Assembly: GCA_039566865.1 (NCBI GenBank) | Contig: CM076959.1 | Coordinates: 12,569,501-12,633,500 of the forward strand | Direction: 5' to 3' | Source of the DNA: Aurelia coerulea | Taxonomy: Eukaryota > Cnidaria > Scyphozoa > Semaeostomeae > Ulmaridae | DNA: 64,000 nucleotides | Shown here: positions 56,151 through 64,000 of the stretch, piece by piece | Numbering within the stretch: the first letter of the stretch is position 1 | How the letters are laid out: every line of letters begins with the position of its first letter | Position numbers and translations under genes: made by a program | The notes under the pieces: model-generated | The model's input: the letters and a program-made list of their open reading frames with translations, nothing else | What the model was told of the DNA's origin: nothing | Database searches by the model: none

Positions 56151-57104
56151 TTCCATAAGCTTTTGCTCTTTGTTTCGTAGACCCTTTCCTCCTTTGGGAT
56201 AATGGGTCTATGCGTAGGCTAAGCCTTGAATTGCTTAAAATTTTCGCACTTATATTCATCTTGCCACGTTGTTTTCTGTCTAAAATGCGAAAACGGGTTT
56301 CCTATTACCGCAGTTGCTGTCTTGTAACCAGTAAATTGGAGTAAAAATGCTGCAAATATCTTTATTTGACTGTTATTATCAAATTCGATCACTGACTTGC
56401 AAGTCGCAACGATGGTGGATCACAGCATAATGACCGTAGTTTTATTTTCGTCGCGGGAACGGGATTGCTTGCGATAAAAGGCAAAGACTGTGATTTTATT
56501 GAATAGAGAATAGTTGGGAAATGTAAGTCCATTAATTTTTTTAATCATTTAGCCTTTCATATTCCGATTTTGTACAAGTTTTCAAAATGGACCCTCTTTT
56601 ACCGCTTGTCGGAAAAAGTGGGCCTACTTTAGTTGCTAAAAGAGAAAATTTTTTAAAAATATTTAACTGCCTTTGTCAGAGCTGAGATTTTTTCCCAAGA
56701 AAGAAGAAGCACTGAATGTCAATTAAACGAAACTTTTGAAATGTTTTGCATTTTAGTCTCGTTTTACCAGCTATCCATTTTAAAATTTTGCTCATTTTAG
56801 ACCCACATTACCCCACCCTACCCTACGAATTGGATTGTGACACGCAGAATCTGCTACCCGCGTTTCGCGTCTGACTGCCCCTTTAAGCTGTTTGTTAATA
56901 TGCGTCCAGATCTTGGCGATGTATGTATGTATGTACAATTTCTTTATAGTGAATGACAGGTCTAAGCTAACAGCTTGTTTAAAGCCTGGTTCACAAATTG
57001 AAATAAAAAGTTCAAAGGAATAAGTTACAAAGTTCAATTACATAAGATGTTAAAACATTACAAATCATTAAAATTAAAATTAAACTGCAAAACCATATTT
57101 CAGA
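56151..57104. other. No gene recognised
   Basis: AT-rich region with a short (ATGT)n run near 56922-56936. Possibly 3' flank of the receptor duplicate. Confidence 0.4.
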
Positions 57105-57305
57105 TCAGACTGAGAAATAAATCGATGATTCATCATTCGCATCCATACTAACTTTGATTGTTGCCTGATAGTCTTCTATGTCCTCAGTGATTTGACTTTG
57201 GGAGGGAGACAAGGCACTGGTAGCATTCTTTTGTTGCTCAAGCTCGATTGTAATGTCGATTTCAAGATTACATTCACGTGCAGGATATACTTGCAGGTGA
57301 TTACA
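57105..57305 (-). other. Out-of-frame tail after the receptor duplicate
   Basis: Overlapping the stop of the duplicated receptor exon, a neighbouring frame stays open for 66 codons to TGA at 57105-57107. It is acidic and Ser-rich, with a hydrophobic end I-Y-F-S-V that looks like a cytoplasmic tail with a PDZ-ligand-like tip. It could be the original receptor C-terminus put out of frame by an indel near 57305. No such tail is found after 40518. Confidence 0.4.
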
Positions 57306-57619
57306 TTACTCCCAATTTCATCATCATACTTCTCGCAGCTCTTCTAAAATCACTATTTAACATTACATATAAGATGGGGTTTACTGCACTGTTAGCATAG
57401 TGCAAACATTTAGCAATGATTACCGTGTTCATTGAAATAGGTACATTGGCACAAGCCAGAATCACAGCCATCATAAACGGTGTCCATAAAACCAGGAAAG
57501 TCCCAATTATTGCACCAATAATCTTTGCAGCCTTCAGTTCTTTGTTCAGGCGCCTAAGGCGAACCATGCTTTTGAGTTTCGTCTGAGCCAGCCGTTCTGA
57601 TCTGAATAATTTCATTGAC
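57301..57619 (-). CDS. Duplicate receptor exon 4 (TM6-TM7)
   Basis: Begins after TTTCTTACCTCAG, as in 40185, and carries the basic linker, TM6 with L-W-T-P-F, and TM7 with H-Y-A-N-S-A-V-N-P-I-L-Y. It is nearly identical to the first gene across the helices, while the ends differ (tail D-F-R-R-A-A-R-S then L-G-V-M and stop). An unspliced frame runs upstream to 57783 but is intron. The conserved helices suggest it has been, or still is, under selection. Confidence 0.85.
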
Positions 57620-58163
57620 CTGAGGTAAGAAAGTTTGTATATTTGATAAGCTCGAGTTTTTATACCCGCGCTAAGGGACGTGCCCCCGTCAAAGATCTTC
57701 TGGATGCAGTAATCAGATTGGGTACATTTGATCGGAAGCTCAAAAGAAAAAGTCAATCTTAATTTTTTGCTCAATTTTATCACCTTTCATAAAACAGAAC
57801 AAGGTCACTAGGTTGCTTAGAATTCCTTGCTTGGTTACTATCGCTATCATTTTACCTATCGGATCGACATTTACCCAATCTGATTAATCGGTGTTAATGA
57901 AGTGTATGTCCTTCAAATCCGTGTACAAGAATGAGAGCAATGCTTATTTGCTAATGGCTTTAAAAATACGTTAGGTAACTAAAGAAGGAACTTGTGACAC
58001 AAAACATCCAGATCTCTGACATAACAAAGAAATCTTTGCTTCTCAATGCTCTTCATGATTTTAGAAAACAAGCTAAAGAGACGCCAGCCAATATATTTCA
58101 AGTTAGAGAATCCTCTCTAATTGGTTGGCTCAAGCTGATTTAAAAGTAAAGAAGTAAGAATAC
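57620..58163 (-). other. Duplicate receptor intron 3 (544 bp)
   Basis: Same length as 39641-40184, with long shared stretches such as CAAAGATTTCTTTGTTATGT-type blocks near 58030 and CAATCTGATT near 57710-57720. Confidence 0.8.
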
Positions 58164-58378
58164 CTTGATGCAATTGTTGTGGAAGAGCGACATCTCCGAC
58201 TTGATTTCGAGCCTTTTGTGCTTTCAGTTGTTGAATTCAGAGGATCTTGTGAGATTGTACTTGTTTTCTTGCTCTCTTGATGTGTTTGCATTGAGTGTGA
58301 TGCGTTCTCTTCAAGATATTCATTTGATTTTTTGATCAAACACTTTGCTTCACTGCCTTGTTTCATTTCCAATGGACA
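58164..58378 (-). CDS. Duplicate receptor exon 3 (intracellular loop 3)
   Basis: 215 nt, as in 39426-39640, with acceptor TTCATTCAG and donor GTATTC. The peptide is about two-thirds identical to the first copy (shared E-E-N, S-H-S-M-Q-T and S-T-T-E-S-T); this is faster change than in the helices. Homology with the first gene stops about 30 bases upstream. No exon 1 or 2 is seen to the window end, so this is either a 3'-end duplication or a gene continuing beyond 64000. Confidence 0.8.
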
Positions 58379-58409
58379 CTGAATGAAAGAAGTTTCTAGA
58401 GATTATTTC

Positions 58410-59039
58410 CTGACACCGGCCATGGGAATATACTTTCTTGACAAAATTTAGGAATCTAATTTAAGGTTTCTGTACCCCTTCAGTGACCACTCACGGTGTT
58501 TTCTCTCTTGCTTGACTATCCCTCACGCGACAAAACACGTATAAATTATGCATCATTCGATTTATCATTTGATAAAGAGTATTTATAAGCCAAAAAGAAT
58601 ACAATTATCCAAAAATTGTGCGTTATACACCCGAAAACGCAAAATTCGAACTTTTCCCTTCTAGAACCTCCCTGTACCCCCAGATAAGTTTCATATAAAT
58701 CTCACTGAGACTTTTGCATTCTCGACACCTTAATCTTGCAAAGATTGTCTCAAATTTCCTTTGCATGTCTTAGCTTGAGAATAATTCATAAAATGCTTTT
58801 GCCCTTCGCCCCATCGCCTCGTTTTGAGATTCATTCAGATGTTAAATTTGTGGACTATGCAATTTTTGTCAAAAATGAGACACGCTTTGGTTTCCCAATG
58901 CTTTTTCTCTCTTTCTGCAAAATCTCAGCTAATTACATCAAAGCCAGCGGATGCAGGGAGCTGTATGAATACCCACCGCTTTGTGAAAATTTGCTTTCAG
59001 AAAAGGGCTGAAATAGTTTCTTAGGGTCAGTTAATATGA
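58410..59039. other. No gene recognised
   Basis: AT-rich, no exon 2 homologue on the minus strand. Confidence 0.4.
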
Positions 59040-59122
59040 GCCCGGTAAACGGGCTGGCTCGGTAAGAGGGCTGATTTTACTTGTGTGTTTATATGGGGAA
59101 ATCCCAGCCCGCCTACCGAGAC
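59040..59122. repeat. Hairpin CTCGGTAAGAGGGCTG / CAGCCCGCCTACCGAG
   Basis: The arms 59058-59075 and about 59103-59122 are near-complementary. It sits at the left edge of a family C fragment. Confidence 0.6.
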
Positions 59123-59149
59123 CGAAATTGGACACGTGCCTAAAACGTG

Positions 59150-59465
59150 TTTTCCACCCCCCCCCCCCGCCCTCTATAAATAGCCGTAGACTAATGGGCT
59201 TGTTCATGACAATGGGAAGCTATTTGTTTGCTGATTCTTTTGAAGTACGATTGTCAACATTTGGACCTAATTCTGGGAGTAAATATATCAAAATCATTAA
59301 TTTTTCCATTGCTCCAAATACGGTAGTGTCACCTTTCATGTGACACCCATTGTTCAAAAGTTTAATTGTCAAAATGTAGCTAATAGATAATTAGTAATTG
59401 TCAGAGAGTTTGAGGGTAATAGCTTTTGTCGTTAAAGAATACTTTGCAAAAAACGGACAGGGCCG
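59150..59465. mobile_element. Fragment of TTAA MITE family C
   Basis: C-run then CTCTATAAATAGCCGTAGAC, then, after a deletion, TGCTGATTCTTTTGAAGTAC through GTCGTTAAAGAATACTTTGC. It matches the two ends of 61705-62582 with the centre missing. The TTAA ends are lost. Confidence 0.75.
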
Positions 59466-60273
59466 GTTATATATTTGTAGCCTGAAGAGTCCGCTTGAAC
59501 GGACGAAACTAGTTGCGAGAATTTATAAATAGAATCTATATATATAAGGCATGAAGCCGTTTATCCAATTAGCTTTCTTCTTTTGTCAACCATTGTCAAT
59601 TTAACACTACTCCATTGTAAGATAACAATAAATCATTGAATTTGGACAATCAATCTTTTCGATGTATAACCGGGAAATCAATCCTTTCATGTCCCAGGGG
59701 GGTACTCTGGGACAGAGGTGCTTGATGCAAAAATTAAAATCCTGCCCATTTTGAAGTCTTCTTCCGCCCATACAATTTCGATTGGAGCACTTCTTCCTAT
59801 GCATTCCTAATGAGATGATTCTTACGTCCCTGAATGCAGTCGACATTCTTTCATACTAACAAAATATACAGCAACCCCCCCCCCCCCCCCTCTAAACATT
59901 CAGATTCTAGCAACAATATTTGCGGGCCTATGGAAACTCGGCAACCTTCACCGGAGGCAAAAAAGTTTAGCAGGAATGGGAGGCAGATCTTAACGGGGAC
60001 GACAAGTCTTTAGTAGATGACCCCAAATAAACATTATCCCATTGGATGTATGACAGGGTTAGCGAAGCAAAGAGATGTCAAATAAGAAACTTGCCTACTT
60101 TCTTCTCTCTCTCTTAAAGTCAACTTTCCTTTTCGAAATTTGGCTTGGTATCCTCGAAGGTTCTTCAGCTTGGTACTCCATGCAAAATTCCGCATGTAAT
60201 GGGATTCATTTGCCCTAACCATTAATTGATATGGTCACGTGGCAGGAACATCTCAATCGCAAATGAATACATT
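59466..60273. other. No gene recognised
   Basis: Includes a C-run at 59875-59890 and the CAGGGGGGTACTCTGGGACA stretch at 59696. No frame with a domain. Confidence 0.4.
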
Positions 60274-60496
60274 CAATAAATTTTCCGCCACGTGACCAGA
60301 TATAGACAATAATTTTTCCTACCTGACCAAGGCTACAAATATTTTTTTAATCGACGGCTTTCAAACAGCGATTCTCTGCAGCTAAAATAAATTTTCCGCC
60401 ACGTGACCAGATATAGACAATAATTTTTCCTACCTGACCAAGGCTACAAATATTTTTTTTAATCGACGGCTTTCAAACAGCGATTCTCTGCAGCTA
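60274..60496 (+). repeat. 111-bp tandem duplication
   Basis: Two adjacent near-identical copies, each with TTTTCCGCCACGTGACCAG through GATTCTCTGCAGCTAA. They differ by one T in the T-run. Includes CACGTG. Confidence 0.92.
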
Positions 60497-61704
60497 ATTC
60501 CATTCATAATCCCAGTGTGGGAAAATTCCAATAATTAATTACCCATCAGTAGCATCTTATGTTTGTTTGAATTAGTTTCATTCGCGGTTTGATTCATGGC
60601 CTCCCGATAAAGATCTCCTTTAGAAAATTGCACTTATAGCCATATTCCTTTTTATGAAAGTTTTTGTAGAATGTTAGGAAAATCGGCGTATTTTTCTTCA
60701 GAAAATATTCCAACCCAAAAACAGTGAAATGCTAGCTGGTGGACTCGGGGCCCTAAAATAAAAGTCAAAATTCACCTGGCCCAAGTTTCATACCCAAGTT
60801 TCGTGGAATTCTACTGTTCCCAACAAAGAGAAGAGATATCAGTACAAGTGAATCGTAATAAAGTGCCAAAATCCCAAACCTTTCTCTTAGAAACAGTGTT
60901 TGTACAGTACAGATTTCTTTAGGGCTCAGTGATACTCCTTTAAAGGGGGTTACCTTCAAAACTTTCCATGATTAGGGGTTTTTTCATCAACTAGGAAGTC
61001 AGAGAAAAGGGTATCCTATGGAATGGTATGGCCGGCCAGAAACTCCAGGGCCTTTTTTAACATTAAAACTGGGGGGGGGCAATTGCCCCCCGATCCCTAG
61101 ACTTTGCCCCCCCAGTGTCGAAATTTTTGACCCCAGAAAATTATCCCTTACTTAAAGTAAGTGATTTTCAGAAAGTAAGCTATTGCCACCACCACTGCGT
61201 GGCAACCTGCAAAAGCCATGTGTAAGTGAATGGAATACGATAACAGGACTGTTTACCACCAGAGACAGGATGTTTCAGCCAAAGTCAAGGATGTTTCTTC
61301 AAAAATGTTACTCACGCATAGGATAAATGTCACAAAACTCTCAAAGTTTCCTTTTCACTAATGGCAAGCATGATATTGGGAGAGCCACTCTAAGCCAAAG
61401 TAAAGGGTATGGCCCTGAAAATTTTTCTGGGGGCTTTGCCCCCAGACCCCCTCATTTCACCTAGCTTAAAATTTCTGGCCACGCCGCTGCTCACAAGAAT
61501 TCGCAATGAGTTTTGTAAATCAAATATGTCAAATATCAAACGAGTCTTACACAACAATCTTGACAAAGTATTCTTGTCCTATTGTAGTTTGATTTTAGCT
61601 AGCCCGTTTGATATATATTTGGATTCGTAAATTTCCTATTTTTTAGCCTGCTTTTCTAGCCAATCAGACTAATTTTATCCCCTTTTTAGGATTTGCCTCC
61701 CCAC
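60497..61704. other. No gene; one MITE left end at about 61048
   Basis: CAGGGCCTTTTTTAAC followed by a G-run CAATTG C-run hairpin (61068-61093) is like the left end of the hAT-like MITE at 35990. A matching right end is not seen. The remainder is unassigned. Confidence 0.5.
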
Positions 61705-62582
61705 TTAACCCTAATCCTACCGGGCTTTTTTTGATCTAACATAGCCGGGGGGGGGGTGCTTTCCACCCCCCCTCTATAAATAGCCGTAGACTAATGGGAA
61801 ATCATTGAAACTTGGCAAGGGCGTAGTCCTAACTATTCTTAACTGATTGGTAGTTTTGGGCGTGGCTACCTCATTAGGTGACTGTCACTTGTATGACGTC
61901 ATAATGCAGGAAAATGTCAAAATATATGGTTTTCCGGTTTATTCGTTCTAAAAACGGAATAAAGGTAATCTGAATGACTTTTTCCCCTCTTATTTGGCGT
62001 ATTATTCATTTCCCTTTCAAATATGATGCATATAGGTGTTTTTAGACCTTTATTTTGGAAGAAAATGACGAAAATTGATGACGTCATAACTAAAAACTGT
62101 GTTTTTCTGCCAAAAATTGATAATAATTGGTTAAAATGCTTTTAAAGTATTGCATAACACAATTCTATGCTTTTAAAAAAAATCTGTTGGAAAAATCTTC
62201 AAAATTTGCCAAAATGACCCAAAATGGCGGCCCGAGTGACGTCATCATTTAAGAATGCTGACGTCAGCAAATTCCATTGTTATTGACAACAATAGAAAGC
62301 TAATTGTTTGCTGATTCTTTTAAAGTACAATAGTTAACATTTGGAACTAATTCTGGGAGTAAAAATATCAAAATCATTAATTTTTCCAATACCTTGCTCC
62401 AAATATGGTAGTGTCACCTGTCACGTGACACCTATTGTTCAAAAATTTAATTGTCAAAATGTAGCTAATAGATAATTAGTAATTGTCAGAGAGTTTGAGG
62501 GTCATAGCTTTTGTCGTTAAAGAATGCTCTGCAAAAAACCGACAGGGGGGTGGAAAACACCCCCCCCCCGGTAGGATTAGGG
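61705..62582. mobile_element. TTAA MITE, piggyBac-like, family C
   Basis: Left end TTAACCCTAATCCTACCGGG; right end CCGGTAGGATTAGGG, after which the expected TTAA is replaced by LINE sequence. G-run/C-run hairpins lie inside both ends (61745-61772 and 62544-62569). The interior has TGACGTCA-type motifs and no transposase. Confidence 0.8.
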
Positions 62583-63570
62583 AGTCTTGAGAAACTCCAT
62601 GCACTTACCCGTATATCCTGCTACATGGACACTGACAAATTGCAGCAGCTAATGAGACCATTTGTGTTATCGCACTTTAGCTACTGTCCACTTGTTTGGA
62701 TGTTTTATGACAGAACTTTAAACCATAGAATACATCATGTTCACGAGAGGGCACTGCGCATTGCGTACAAGGATCACGGAAGTGATTTTGGTTCTCTCCT
62801 GGAACAGAGCAATTCGGTGCCCATCCATGTAAGAAACCTACAGTTGCCTATGACGGAAATTTTTAAAACAAAGTCTGATCTAAATCCACCTTTCATGAAA
62901 GATATTTTTATGGAGAGAGGTATTAGCTGCAACCTAAGGCATGGCAATGACGCTCAAATTCCAAAGGTGCGAACCACGTCCTTTGGAGTTGAGACCATAG
63001 CCTACCTTGGAAATAAACTTTGGCAGTTTTTACCGCACGAAATAAAACGATCAAGCACCCTTCCTATTTTCAAAAAACGAATTAGATGTTGGCATGGCGA
63101 AAAATGCAACTGTAGGCTCTGCAAAACAAACATTCCAAGAGTTGGGTTTCTAACATGATAAACATTTCTTGGGCCTTCTCGCAAGGATGGGGGCGGTGCG
63201 CTGCTTCCCGGTGGGATAGGGGATGTGCTGTGCGGGATGTGAGGTCCCCTTCACGATGCAGGCACTGGGCTGCGGTTGAACTGGGGAATTGCTCACTAGC
63301 GGCGACCGCAGCTTAGGATATGCGTGTGGGGGTTCCCTCGCGCGGTGTGTCCGCCGTCTCTTTGGGAGGTGGGCGTCGCTCCGTACCTCGTAGGGAAGGC
63401 ATGCTTTTATCTTGTATATAATCCACTAAATGTTTTTATTGATTAGCTTTAGGAATTAATTTGTAAATTTTGTAAATTTTTGTAAAGTAGGCCTAAATTA
63501 GCTGTAATTTAGCTATTCTTTTTATTTTACTTAGCCTACATTAAATAAAATTGATGATGATGATGATGAT
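62583..63570 (+). mobile_element. LINE 3'-terminal fragment, LINE G family
   Basis: About 190 codons (to 63158) of ORF2 end followed by a GC-rich 3' UTR and a (GAT)n tail at 63551-63578. It abuts the family C MITE directly, with the MITE's last TTAA missing. Confidence 0.85.
62586..63158 (+). pseudogene. LINE ORF2 C-terminal region
   Basis: L-H-A-L-T-R-I-S-C-Y-M-D, F-S-Y-C-P-L-V-W-M-F-Y-D-R, H-E-R-A-L-R-I-A-Y-K-D, and ending C-N-C-R-L-C-K then V-G-F-L-T stop. Closely parallels 48117-48860. The frame continues upstream into the MITE (to 62511), which is accidental. The polymerase is absent. Confidence 0.85.
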
Positions 63571-63624
63571 GATGATGACGAGCGTGATGTACCTTTTACT
63601 GTTGAATTGCACCCACCGGGAGTG

Positions 63625-63775
63625 TGCAGTACAGTTGGGGATGTTCAGTACAGTGGGAGGTATGTTTGAGTACAGTTGGGCAATTCAGTATAGTTGGGAG
63701 GCATCCGGAGCTCAGTGGGGGATACCATGATGTGTGTGGTGAGGCAACATCAGTATAGTAGGGGGATATTCAAAA
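63625..63775. repeat. Degenerate CAGTACAGTTGGG repeats
   Basis: About six copies of a 20-30-base unit with CAGTACAGTTGGG or CAGTATAGTTGGG cores. Confidence 0.7.
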
Positions 63776-64000
63776 CAGAGAGGGGGGTAGCCAGGGTAGT
63801 TACCAGGGGGCCTGGGGGGCCTCTGTAGGCCAGCAAGAAATAAGGTGTGTATTTTTGTTGTTGTAGTTTTCTTTCAGGAACATTTTCAGGCCGGCGGGCC
63901 CACTGAGATTCAAAAAAATCTAAAAGCAGTGTCTTACCAGTGCATAGGAGGGCGTGGCCCAAGGATAAAACGGCGTGGTGCCTAGCCTCTCTCTTGGCGG
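63776..64000. other. No gene recognised at window end
   Basis: G-rich segment (GGGGGCCTGGGGGGCC) near 63806 resembling a MITE end, then unassigned sequence. Confidence 0.4.

Noticed and set aside
57620..57783. Upstream extension of the duplicate exon 4 frame as coding
   Set aside because: The equivalent region in the first gene is intron, with TTACCTCAG acceptor at the same place.

Overview
This is eukaryotic nuclear DNA from an animal. The evidence is a spliced class A G-protein-coupled receptor gene, many non-LTR retrotransposons (LINEs) with APE-type endonuclease and reverse transcriptase, and nested families of short inverted-repeat transposons. The window is AT-rich. The mix of LINE types, including one whose ORF1 carries an SGNH esterase domain, and the receptor type fit a marine invertebrate, perhaps a cnidarian. 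That placement is a guess; no species marker is visible. There are no operons, CRISPR arrays, rRNA genes or convincing tRNA genes.

The only host gene seen in full is an amine-like receptor on the + strand at 26901-40518. It has four exons (26901-27660, 35116-35393, 39426-39640, 40185-40518) whose phases join into one 528-residue frame. Exon 1 encodes TM1-TM5, exons 2 and 3 a very long third intracellular loop, and exon 4 TM6-TM7. Introns 1 and 2 are filled with LINE debris and small transposons. A second copy of exons 3 and 4 lies inverted on the - strand at 57301-58378. It keeps a 544-bp intron of the same length, but no exon 1 or 2 is visible before the window ends.

The rest is a graveyard of mobile elements. 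From left to right: a TTAA-flanked MITE (648-1541); a degraded LINE (about 2650-6600) split by a TA-flanked MITE; more MITEs (6818-10299); an 8.5-kb near-perfect inverted repeat (10619-19152) with two 1627-bp arms that each carry the same broken hAT transposase piece; a CR1-like LINE with ORF1 esterase and ORF2 (19153-22606); LINE fragments (23222-25260); the receptor gene; a three-level nest of transposons (40722-45710) with its empty site preserved in a nearby duplicate; a 33-bp-repeat element with 8-bp target duplication (47084-47411); two head-to-head LINEs (47985-51940), one with an intact reverse transcriptase frame; palindromic and TIR elements (53878-56150); the receptor duplicate; then further MITEs and a LINE end (59044-63570).

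The most notable patterns are the 8.5-kb palindrome, the receptor and its partial inverted duplicate, two transposon insertions whose ancestral empty sites can be read inside the window, and a shared design in unrelated MITEs: a G-run/C-run hairpin directly inside the terminus.
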